DNA of 64,000 nucleotides, taken from contig CACRSC010000053.1 of assembly GCA_902651635.1 (NCBI GenBank), positions 124,001 through 188,000 on the forward strand, read 5' to 3'. Positions within the stretch are counted from its first letter, which is position 1, and each line of letters begins with the position of its first letter. The notes under the pieces were generated by a model. That model was not told the origin of the DNA and made no database searches. It was given only the letters and a program-made list of their open reading frames with translations. Below are positions 54,494-64,000 of this stretch, piece by piece. The position numbers and the translations under genes are program-made. The stretch comes from Mastigamoeba balamuthi (Eukaryota > Evosea > Mastigamoebida > Mastigamoebidae).

Positions 54494-57400
54494 TCAGTGA
54501 TCGGGCCCACGCCCTGTGTCCCAGTGTGCGTACTGGAGTTCCTCGCCAGCTGCGTCGGCCTTGAGGGTGGCGCTGCTCGGCTGCCTGCTGTTGCTTCCCG
54601 CGGCCTCGTGCACCTCTCTGAGAATCTCCTCTAGCCTCGGGAGCACCTCCGTGAACGCTGCCCCCGAATTGTGAGTCGAAGACGCATGAGGGGTGGGGTG
54701 GGCATGCGCACTGGGTCTCCGCCCAAACTCCTGGGCCCAGCAGTCCACCATGAGCTGGTTGTACTTGGCTGGCGCGTCAGAGGGCGGCTCGAGACGATCG
54801 CCCCTCGTGACGAAGTTCGCAATGTCTGCGACAGCAAGCGTGAGAAGTGCGAACGGCGCGGTCGGCTGCGAGTACCCCAGGCGTGGACAAAGTTGGCTGT
54901 GGAGTAGGGCACCTCGTCCTTCCACAGCTCCCACAGCATTATGCTAAACGAGTACACGTCGGCGGCGTTGGTGTACTGCCCCGCGTTGAGAACCTCCGGG
55001 GCCATATAGATAGGAGTGCCGAGCCCCTTGGTCTGCCGCAGGCTGTCAGTCACCGAGTAGACAAGGCAAAGTCGCGTGCCATCCCGGCTTCCTTGATCCC
55101 CGCCGTCGCGCCTCGCGAAGTTCCAAAGTCCGTGAGCTTGCACAGCACAGGGGCCTCCTCCGCCAGCGACACGACGAGCAGGTTGTCGGGCTTGAGGTCG
55201 CGGTGGATGATGTTCGACAGGTGCAGGAAGCTGCGCATGCGTTGTGAGCCAGCAAGAAAGGCCAGTTCTGTAGTGCTCACTTCATTCCCTTGACGCAGTC
55301 GATCATGAATCGCACGCGCAATGTCGGCTGGAGATTGTGCGTCCTGAGCACGTGCCCGAGGCTGCCCATCTCGCAGAACTCTGTCACGAGGCACATCTTG
55401 CCCGGGACGATAACAGCGCCGTAGAAGTTCACAATATACCTTGTTCGCAAGAGACCCGTGAGATCGCCACCGACACGGAGGGCAAATGGGAAGGTATGTC
55501 AACGTACGGTGAGCGAAGGCCCTCCATGTTGCGGACCTCGCGCAGGAAGTCAGCCTTGGCGGTCTCGTCCTGGCCGACGAGGGCGTCCTTGAGCTGCTTG
55601 ATGGCGACGTCGTTGCCACGCCACTTGCCGCGGTACACGATGCCGTACGAGCCCTCGCCGACAGCCGGCTGCTGTATCTGCAGCTCGTCAAAGTCGATGC
55701 GCGTGCTCAGGCCTCCCTCGACGAAGATGGGTATCGTCATGTACTCCTTCCTGGCCGCCCCGTCTTTCCCTTCGTCTGTATGTACGAGAGGGCGGCTGTC
55801 AGTGCCAGGAGCTGGAAAGCCAAGTTGCTCTCGCGGGCCGTACAGGTGACTTGGACGGGCACAGGGTCCTCTACTTTGGTCGTGCAGTGCAGCTGAATTG
55901 TGGCCTTGACGGTAGCCACTTGGTTCTAAGCCGGGCAGTGAGTCGCAATAGGGCTGGCGCAGCACGCAAGACTCACAGACTTGACCGTGTCCGAGTACGG
56001 CGTGAAGATGACCGTGTACTTGTTCGAGAGCGGCGGGTAGAACGTGTACGTCACACGCGTGTCGAGGCGGTTCGTTATCTGGAACTCCTGTGTGTAGAGG
56101 TCGCCTACAGTCGCCTGCTGCCCTCCCAGGCTGAAGTCGAACCGCTCCACCCCGATCGACCAGTCTGCAGCCCCCGCCGCGACAAGCCTGAACAGGCAGC
56201 GAGGTGAGCACGCGAGCTCCCGCTCGCCACAGGGGGATGGAACGTACTGGCAGCCCTCCTTCTGGAACTTGGGGCCCACGGGGGTCGTGAGGGGAGCGAA
56301 TCGCCCGCTGCTCGCCAGGGGGGCGTTCTCGAGCTCGAGGTGGCGCTCAGCGGCAGCAGCCACGGTCCTCCTCGTCTTGATGAACACGATCAGGGCGATC
56401 ACAGCCATGAGGACAATTGCGCCACCGACGCCCCCGACAACGCCCCCGACAATGGCGGCGGCTGCAACGGGCGTGGTCAGTTCGCTGTCGGCCTGCCCCC
56501 TACTGCCCCCGAACTGCATTGCTCACTGTTCACTGGGCGGGGCTTCCCGGAGCAGTCAATAGAGGGCGGCGACATTGCGCGATGGTTCTTGGGGCACGTG
56601 CACTGCTCCGTGCACGCATAACCGCCGTCGCACTCCTCCCCCTTGACAACTCTGCCATCACCGCACTCTGCACGACCAGTTCAGTGAGAAGCGGTCGCGA
56701 GACCCAAAAACGGGAAGACTCCGTACTTGGATGGCAGTCCTTGAACACCGGGCTGAGCGGTTCGTATCCGTCAGTGCACGCACACCCGGAGCAGCCGAGG
56801 CCTCCGTCGCCTGCGCAGTGAGTGGTTAGCTCAGCGACACAACGAGTCATATTCTCGGGCTTGTGACTGGCTTACATTGCTCGTTGAGGGCCTGCTCCGC
56901 AACGTTGTTCCCGCACACTTCACGGGCGAGAAGACGTGAGAACTGGCGCGAGAACGGCAGGGCAATTGTCTGCGCACATGGAGCGACGCAACCAGAGCCG
57001 TCGCTGAGGCACGTCATGTTTGCCGCGCAGCCCTGCGTCGTTGCGAAAGAGCCCCTACAGTCCTGCGAGCGAGGCTCAGAATCGCGGAACGTGCTGCAAT
57101 TGTATCGGCACCGGGTCTTCAGCGCCGCACTTGCAGTTGCAAGTCGATGCCGCCTTGGTGACGGACCTCTCGTCGTACAATGCGTAGCCGCAGGTCCACG
57201 AGGTTGGCACTGGAGTCGCAGACCGTCAGAAACAGTGGTGGAAGGAGAGACGGCGGCGGGCCGGCGACGTGCCCCAGCAGTCGCCGTTGTACTTGCACAG
57301 CGTATCGCTCGACGCTGAGCACGTGCTGACTGGCGTGGAGAGGCTGCAGGCGGGGTCGTGCCCTCCGCAGCCGCAGTCACACGCCTTGTCCGTGTACTTC

Positions 57401-58922
57401 TCCTCCGGGCACGTCCACGTTGCTGGGGATGCGGGTGTGAGGGAGCCAGCGCAGCGCGACAACCCAAAGAAGAACAGCTCACTTTTGCAAGTGCCACTGG
57501 AGGTGCACTTCCCGGGAAGGCCGCTGGGGCACTTTGGGGGGTCTCTCGTGAACAGGCAGTCTGAGGGACGTCGTGTGAGAGAGGAAGACCGTTCGATGAT
57601 GGGAGGGACCTAGGTCCTTGGCGCCTGGACAGCACTGGCATCCATCCCCGCTCGCGTAGTTTGCAGGAGTGCAGACAGAGCCGGCCCACTTCAGATCTGC
57701 GGCAGTCGGTGGGGAGGGAGGGTTAATTGCAGTTTAGAGTGGGATCGCATTTCTTTTGCTCACCCTTGCACGTGAGGGTCAACGGATCGCAGACACTTCC
57801 AGTACCGCAGGTCGACAAGAGGGACTTGTTTTCGCAATCCTGTGACAGAGGCGCTTGTGAGACAGAAAGCGTGGGCTCCAAGGAGGAGCAAAGGGAAAAA
57901 AAGATACCGAGTCCCATCCCATGCAGTTGCAGTCGCAGGTCTTGCCATCCTGGTATGCCTCTCTTCTGCACTTCCAACCCGGAGGATTTTTGATTTCCAG
58001 GGTGCTGCGCAGCGCATTCGCGCCTGCATGATTGTTGCCAGCCAACAACGCGGTGAGGAACGCGAGTGACAGAGGCGAGAGGAGGTGGCGGCCCACTTTT
58101 CCCCGTGATGCGGATGAACACGGCGTCTGTCAAGTTGGTGAGCTCTGTCCACTGCGAGCCCTCGGCACGGTAGAACGACGGCCTGGGCGACGTCACACCC
58201 GGCGTGTTCACCAGCAGCCCCTGCATTCCCGTACCGTTGACAATCACCGACACGAACACGTGCCTATCCCACACAACTGGCGGACAAAGTGGTGAGGAGT
58301 GACGTAGCCCATCGAAAAAAAAGAGAAAGGGGGAGTGAAAAACCAAAAAGAAACTGCAACGCTTATGGCTGTGCATCGCGATCAATCAAACAATGAACGC
58401 ACTCCACTGCCCCGAGGTTTCCGCAAAGATCCTGGCCCACGTGATCTGCGCGCTGTCCCAGGGCAGATCCATGCTCGCCTTGACCTGATCCGCAGGCCAC
58501 ACGCCGTCTTCCGCGACCCTGTACAGCCGCACAACAGCGTTCCTGCTGCCCGTCGGGTCGCTGCTCCACAGAAACGCGCATACCTTTGCGTTTTTTGAGG
58601 TGTTTGCCACAGGCACAGGAGGGAAATGTCGTGTCAGACGCAACAACACGTCACCGCTGCGCAGGCGGCGCCGGGGACGCACCGAGGTGACGAGGAAGGG
58701 GACGGTGGGGACAGTGAAGAGCTGGGCGACCTCGAGGGCGCCGGTGGAGGCCTTGGCCTCTATGACGTGGTCCCTGGGGACGTCGTAGACGACGCCTGCG
58801 CCGAGCACGGCGGCCTGCGCGTCGAGGGCGGTGCAGACGCGGCTCGCGGGGTTCGCGTCGACGGCCGACGACGCGGCGCTGGCGAGCGCGAGGACGGCGA
58901 GCGCGGTGGCAGCGGGGCGCAT
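54494..58922 (-). CDS. TKL receptor kinase 2 (Cys-rich ectodomain, TM, ASH-like domain, kinase)
   Basis: Twenty-two exons, 1044 aa: 58683-58922, 58403-58583, 58097-58276, 57908-58023, 57764-57839, 57610-57696, 57483-57560, 57273-57422, 57112-57209, 56978-57062, 56876-56917, 56727-56810, 56534-56667, 56248-56492, 55977-56187, 55786-55925, 55508-55750, 55281-55439, 55080-55230, 54876-55032, 54712-54825, 54494-54657. Signal peptide, jelly-like globular domain to about 220, small Cys modules to about 510 (including CGDGRVVKGEECDGG, DUF4215-like), TM about 524-556, ASH/Ig-like domain about 600-715. The kinase has GEGSYGIVYRG, VAIKQL, HRDLKPDN, TDFGTSR and GTPIYMAPE, all intact. Two GC-AG introns (57210-57272, 55033-55079). 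Same architecture as TKL kinase 1 and Entamoeba TMKs. The ligand is unknown. Confidence 0.85.
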
Positions 58923-59568
58923 GTGATCGTCTCTGGCGGGCGGGCGCACGTGCAACGGGGTACGGGATGCGGGTGCTGAGGGGCCGGGGGTGCAGTGGTG
59001 CAGGCCGCGGTTGTTATAGGCACACGTAAAAGGTGCAGCAAACCTGCGCTGCTGTGCCAACAAGAGAAGATATCTTATTCCTGTTTGTGGCGGGGAATTC
59101 GCAGAACTGGATATTTCCTGAGATATCAACACCGTGCGCAGCTGAGCACGCTCGCGGCTTTCGGCATTCTGAGGACTACACACACTCCGCTCCATTCGTG
59201 TGCAGAGCCGCTTGACCCTGTCTGTCCGTTGTGTACGCTCCTTCCCGCGAGCGGCGTTCAAGTGCAGATGCTCTTTTGCATGGCTGCCGCTGTGCTCATG
59301 CGTGGTTGCCTGCTTGCATCTGGAGAAGAGGATGGGAGCTCATGTACAGGGCTGTATCAACCGTACATGCCCAAACATACTACGGCACGGCACGCATACA
59401 CCTGGTTGCGAGACAGCCCTACATCAAGGAAGTCTCCTTGGCGTGCCCCCCCCCCCCCCCCCCACGATCTGAAGGAACATATGATGAACCTGTTCAACAT
59501 GGACTGTCAATCTCGGACAGCGCAACAGGAGTGGTCCAAGCAGAAGACTCTCGACGAATGTGGGACTC
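58923..59568. other. Intergenic upstream of TKL kinase 2, with poly-C tract
   Basis: 646 bp. Contains an 18-base C run at 59446-59463 and the compact palindrome AAGATATCTT at 59067-59076. No gene seen. Confidence 0.5.
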
Positions 59569-60810
59569 CTAGGCGTACCTGGGTTGGTGGTTTTGGCAGC
59601 TGCACCACACATAGTCGAACATGGGCTGCGACAGAGGATGTCCAACGTGGCACTCGGAGCTGCACCGGGCGCACGGCACAACGTGGCACTGCTCGCACAC
59701 GCGGAACCACTGCAGGCGGCCCAACAGCACCACATCTCCGCACCTCGCGCCATTGGCTTCCTCCTCCGTCCTCTCGATGGCGTGCAGCGCCCTGTCGATG
59801 GTCGCGCGCTCCCCGGGGCCCATGTTCACCCGACGGGCGAACACCAGAGCCGCGGGGATCCCGTTGGCCACCACCGCTGCCTTTCCCGCCTCGGTGCTCG
59901 CGATGGCCCGCGCTGCCGCGGCGGCATTCTGCACCACCGACGTGGACTCTGGGTGGGCGGCCAGGGCCTCGCAGACGACCCCGCAGGACTGCTCGTAGCC
60001 CCGCGGCGTCATCCCGAACGAGTGCGCCGACGCCACGACCATCAGCGCCGCCGAGCACGCGCACGTGTCGCCGAGCTGCGCGCGGGCCACAGCGCACGCC
60101 ACCTGCGCCGCCTCGAGCTGCGCAGCCTCGAGGGCCGCGGCCATGCAGCGCTGCGGGGGCGTCGTCAGGTGCGCCACGAGCCTCAGGCAGTCCACCGCGG
60201 TGTTGCGGTGCCCCGCGTGGCGCGTGGCCGCCCTGAGCGCCGCCCCGATGGCGCGGTACGTGCACAGCACAGCCCGCTCCGCCGCCGTCGGCGTCCGCAT
60301 GCGCAGCTTGCATGCGATGATAGATACCTCAGGGGCGAAGAGCTCCTCCCCGAGCCTGGAGGGGGTGGCGTCAATCTTGTTGGATGTGAATATTGGCAAC
60401 TTCAGTTCGAGTCATCAATTCCAGCCCGTTGGTTTGCGTTTAAGAAGGCTGTATGGCTGTTGCAGCTGGTTGGTGATGGCTCTAATGGCCTCCGTAAGAG
60501 TGAGCCGTTGGAGCGGTGTTTTTCCGAACGAGTTGAGAATCCTAAGGCACGGCGTTTGTGTATGCGGGCACCTCTGCGTAAGAGACTTCGAGGACTCCCC
60601 ACTGATGAAGTCCACTGGCAGGGGGTTGCGCATCTCGTAGACGCGCGTCGGGTGCTGAGTCTCGAGGAACGCGGTCAGGCGCAGCTCGTCCTGTGTGGCC
60701 TCCACAGGCAGCACCCCAGCAATTCCCCCCACAACGCTCGCCTCTGCCTGCTGCACCGCGTTGCCCCGCCCTCTCCGTGCCCCGCCGCGTGCTCCTCTTC
60801 TCTCCTGCAT
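59569..60810 (-). CDS. Helical-repeat protein with C-terminal Cys/His finger, copy 1
   Basis: Two exons (60572-60810, 59569-60355) give 341 aa. Exon 1 encodes a conserved N-terminus (DELRLTAFLE, RVYEMRNPLPVDF). Exon 2 encodes Ala-rich helices in armadillo-like pairs (CLRLVAHLTTPPQRCMAAAL and similar) and a C-terminal metal-binding finger (CEQCHVVPCARCSSECHVGH...WCSC) that resembles a B-box or UBR-type finger. No signal peptide. The function is unknown; finger plus repeats suggests a ubiquitin-related adaptor. It is a tandem paralog of the gene at 62516, with the same exon-1 length of 239 nt. Its intron is 216 nt and AT-rich against 95 nt in the other copy. Confidence 0.7.
59928..60311. repeat. 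Identical 384-bp tract shared with 62869-63252
   Basis: Direct repeat inside the second exons of the two tandem genes. No difference by eye over 384 bp, while the flanking coding sequence differs frequently. Confidence 0.85.
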
Positions 60811-62515
60811 GTGTCTTTGTTGTTACTGCTGCTGGTCGAGCAGTCTGCTGTCTCGGTCGACAAAACAAATGTGAGAAGAAATTTCGGGCGAGACGGAAGT
60901 CCGGTAATTACTGTTGTTCTGCGGGGACAATTCTATTCGCACGAGCTTCCAGACAACAAAGGGAAGCAGCAGTAATTCCTGCCACATTCAGATTGTGGAT
61001 GATGGACCGTGTTTCATTCTCCGACTGGAGTCTACACTTTTTTATTTTTGTGAAGAAAGAAACAAACACCTCACAATGGTTCTGACGACATTCATCAGAG
61101 CACAGCTACGCAGGCAGGTATCAACGACGCGTTAGTATTGCACATAGGCTCGCGTTTAGGGGTTTATACTGCTTTATCTTCAAATCCGCCCCCTTTTTTC
61201 CATTCAGCAGAGTAATCCCGCCCCCGGCGCAGACAGTGAGCGCGCCTCTGCGTCCTGTCGATGGCGCTCCAAGCCCACCTGATAGTCTTGTGCTCGCCGG
61301 GGCTATCTGAGTTGTCACGTGTGCCGTGGGTACCCCGTTGGATACCACTGCTGCCTGCCTCGGCTGCTAGCATCAGACCCACCCCAGGAACTGCCACTGC
61401 TGTCTGTACAACAGACGTGACTCTGTGCGACACGGACGAGGGTCTTGCAGATGACTCCTCTCGTTCCTCCCTTTCTCCTGCAGCCATGGGACGCCTGAAT
61501 TGTGGATGTCTGCGCGTGGGGAATTCAGTTTGAGTCTGACATCTCTTTTAGTACTGCGATTTTGCTCTCCGCTGCTGCGTTCGGCGTCTGATGCGATGGG
61601 ACGCTGCGCTGTGGTGGAATACAGTACCCAAGGGCTGCGCTTCGCTTGGGTGTGGCGCTGAATCGCGTTGCAACGGGCGCTTCATTTTGCAAACAGGGGC
61701 AGGTATTTCGCGCACAATGATCGTGTGCGGAGCTTCTCTGCGTTGGGCTTCTGGGCCTCCCGCTGATCAAGCCCGCCAGGGCTTGGCGCAGCTCGTGGGC
61801 GCGCATCAGTGTGCTGAGCCTCAAGGGAAAGGCACATGCGGAGCCCGTCGTCCAAGGCCTTCGTCCTCCACAGCCCTCCTCTGTCTGCTCCCTCGCGTCG
61901 CCCCCCTGGGCCGCATGCCCCTCGCCACGAGTTCTCCTTCTTCCCATTGTGCTGCTACCGACTGTACTGATGGCCGTTCGGAGAGAGGGTCGGTATCTGC
62001 TGTCTGTGGTCCATTCTGCTACTGCAGCAGCAAAAATCGCATAAATGGGAGAAAAAACGAGCCCGGTATTTTGGTTGGTTGGTTTTTGAAGTGGCACGCT
62101 GGAAGTGTGTCAGTCTCCCGATTGATTGATTTGGCGGAGGTGGGTCTCTCTGATGCATTCCTATGTGCTGGGGCGGCGAATTATTCGATCTGCTGGATTT
62201 GCTTCACAAAAAGAGAAAATTCAGAGTAAAATGGGCGACTAAATTGAGTTTTTTTTCCTGGCAGCGAGTGGTCGGCCGGCTATAGAACCACTTCTGGCTG
62301 GGCGGCACATCGCGTATTGCGTCCGATGACTGTGTGTTGGAGAGGTCTTGTAATCGAGATGTCTCTCGCCACAGCAAAGTAGGCCATCAACGAGCGGCAT
62401 TGGTGGCGTTCCCTCAAGCAATCAGTCACATTTATCTCTTTGTGCAATCGCATTCGTTCATATCATTCGAGTACAATCCAGTCAGGTAGTTACCCTCCAG
62501 CGACGCCTCTCGGCC
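60811..62515. other. Intergenic between the tandem helical-repeat genes
   Basis: 1.7 kb with mixed composition. Several open frames exist, but none shows domain, signal or splice support. Nothing called. Confidence 0.45.
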
Positions 62516-63630
62516 TCAGCAGTTGACGTGCTCTGGGCAGCTGCACCAGACGCTGTCGAACATGTACTGCGAGACCGTGTGGCCGCTGTGCCGCTCCGTG
62601 CAGCACCTGTCGCACAGCACAGCGTGGCACTGCTCGCACACGCGGAACCACTGCAGGCGGCCCACAGGCAGCCCGTCCCCGCAGCGTCTGTCGTTAACGC
62701 TGTCCTCCGTCCTCTCGATCGCACGCAGCGCCCTGTCGATGGTCTCGCGCTCCCCGGGGCCCATGTTCACCCGACGTGCGAACACCAGCGCCGCCGGCAC
62801 CCCGTTGGCCACCACCGCCGCCTTGCCCGCCTCGGTGCTCGCGATGGCCCGCGCTGCCGCTGCCGCCGTCTGCACCACCGACGTGGACTCTGGGTGGGCG
62901 GCCAGGGCCTCGCAGACGACCCCGCAGGACTGCTCGTAGCCCCGCGGCGTCATCCCGAACGAGTGCGCCGACGCCACGACCATCAGCGCCGCCGAGCACG
63001 CGCACGTGTCGCCGAGCTGCGCGCGGGCCACAGCGCACGCCACCTGCGCCGCCTCGAGCTGCGCAGCCTCGAGGGCCGCGGCCATGCAGCGCTGCGGGGG
63101 CGTCGTCAGGTGCGCCACGAGCCTCAGGCAGTCCACCGCGGTGTTGCGGTGCCCCGCGTGGCGCGTGGCCGCCCTGAGCGCCGCCCCGATGGCGCGGTAC
63201 GTGCACAGCACAGCCCGCTCCGCCGCCGTCGGCGTCCGCATGCGCAGCTTGCGCGCGATGGTCGACGCCTCAGGGGCGAAGAGCTCCTCCCCGAGCCTGA
63301 CCGCGGGCGCGTGGTCAGCAGCGGCAGCGCCGCACTTGGAATTCCGCAATTCAATTTGGATTTAATTGAATTGAGAGTTTGTTTTGCGCACCGGGCCACG
63401 AGGGTGCTGGAGGACTCGCCGCTGTTGAAGTCGACGGGCAGGGGGTTGCGCATCTCGTAGACGCGCGCCGGGCGCTGGGCCTCGAGGAAGGCGGTCAGGC
63501 GCAGCTCGTCGGGCGTCGAGTCGGCGGGCAGCGCTCCCTCGATGCCGCCCACCACGCGTGCCAGCGCCTGCCCCACCGCGTCGTTGGGCGGCCTGCCACG
63601 CGCGGCACCTCGCGCCCGTCTTCCCGACAT
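62516..63630 (-). CDS. Helical-repeat protein with C-terminal Cys/His finger, copy 2
   Basis: Two exons (63392-63630, 62516-63296) give 339 aa, with a 95-nt GTGCGC...CAG intron at the same place as copy 1. The N-terminus has DELRLTAFLEAQRPARVYEM. The middle is Ala-rich helical repeats identical to copy 1 over the shared tract. The C-terminal finger reads CEQCHAVLCDRCCTERHSGH...WCSC, keeping every Cys and His of copy 1. Divergence is concentrated in the finger, the N-terminus and the intron. This points to duplication followed by partial homogenisation. The function is unknown, as for copy 1. Confidence 0.72.
62869..63252. repeat. Identical 384-bp tract shared with 59928-60311
   Basis: Second copy of the direct repeat, at constant offset 2941. 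Confidence 0.85.
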
Positions 63631-64000
63631 CCAGCCCACAAAAATGCGACAAAATCGAAGAAAAATGATACGTAAATTACCCCTTGATTTTGTTGTTCCG
63701 GAGAGGGGTTATCTTGTAGATTCCTGCTCCCATACGCCTGCTCTTGTCGAAGACCCGCCTGAGGTCGTTCTGGGTTTGCCACTGAAGACCTGTGATCACG
63801 AGGCAGAACCCCAACAGTTCAACAGCGATCCTGCTGTGTGGAATGGCATGTGGCCACCCCACATCGCCAGTGCAATCAATGTTCTTTCTCGTCGGTCGGA
63901 GGTCGGCGAGCGCCACCGCGGGTATGCAAATTGGGCGAATGGCACTGCGTATCGGGAAAATGCACACAGAGAATTTGTGCCTAACATCCACAGAAAATCT
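63631..64000. other. Window end: possible 3' end of another minus-strand gene
   Basis: A minus-strand frame ends at a stop at 63677 with residues that look coding (LQWQTQNDLRRVF, GAGIYKITPL) and a possible acceptor upstream. It would continue beyond the window. No family recognised, so it is left as a possibility. Confidence 0.25.

Noticed and set aside
55033-55079. An 11-nt GT-AG intron in the TKL kinase 2 activation segment
   Set aside because: Too short to splice; a 47-nt GC-AG intron gives the correct TKGLGTPIYMAPE sequence in phase.
54494-58922. Fragmented kinase and Cys-rich frames read as a broken pseudogene
   Set aside because: All frame changes coincide with plausible donor and acceptor pairs, and the joined product keeps every kinase motif.
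61261-62097. Open frames between the tandem helical-repeat genes
   Set aside because: No domain, signal peptide, splice support or coding composition.
1-64000. Retrovirus-like or other virus-derived elements
   Set aside because: No reverse transcriptase, integrase, capsid-like frame or long terminal repeat was recognised; the only mobile element called is a plain DNA transposon.

Overview
The window is nuclear DNA from a gene-dense, GC-rich eukaryote with many small spliceosomal introns. I worked out about 20 protein genes, roughly 100 introns (mostly 31-140 nt; typical donor GTGCGC/GTGCGT or GTACG, acceptor CAG), one tRNA and one DNA transposon by eye. Nearly every model joins in frame to a coding length divisible by three. 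Two receptor kinases combine a Cys-rich ectodomain, one membrane segment, an ASH/Ig-like intracellular domain and a TKL kinase, which is the architecture of Entamoeba transmembrane kinases. There is also a PH-CRIB-kinase PAK, and membrane-anchored papain-type proteases. Together with the high GC and dense introns this suggests a free-living archamoeba (Mastigamoeba/Pelomyxa-like). That is an inference, not a proof. Layout: 1-346, start of a papain-type protease running off the left edge. 854-5998, two divergent sensory (CHASE4-like) class III nucleotidyl cyclases. 6177-9171, P2-type ATPase. 9285-16726, a divergent pair made of TKL receptor kinase 1 and a kinase-less CXXC-repeat receptor. 17028-21822, MED13. 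22844-25083, PAK. 25423-26508, COMMD9-like. 26939-29623, transmembrane cysteine protease. 30109-30647, unknown protein. 31361-32473, secreted WECG-repeat protein. 32759-33963, alpha/beta hydrolase. 33964-36018, AT-rich gene-poor stretch. 36019-40056, hAT-like transposon with an open transposase gene. 40217-42527, bacterial-type sensory adenylate cyclase. 42640-43819, RWD/F-box protein. 44336-46933, DCP2. 47281-49329, coiled-coil protein. 50377-52692, ankyrin-ADP-ribosyltransferase-like protein. 52780-52851, tRNA-Lys(CTT). 52971-54183, F-box/ankyrin protein. 54494-58922, TKL receptor kinase 2. 59569-63630, tandem pair of helical-repeat/zinc-finger genes. The common theme is environmental sensing and signalling (three cyclases, two receptor kinases, one kinase-less receptor, PAK) mixed with general gene-expression machinery (MED13, DCP2) and proteolysis or ubiquitin-linked factors. 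The most distinctive signals are an unusually high share of GC-AG introns (about 11 of 100), receptors built one Cys-rich module per phase-1 exon, a cyclase pair in which one partner has lost a catalytic Asn, a gene-conversion tract in a tandem duplicate, and a palindromic motif found both upstream of genes and inside introns. All splice models are manual and need transcript support.
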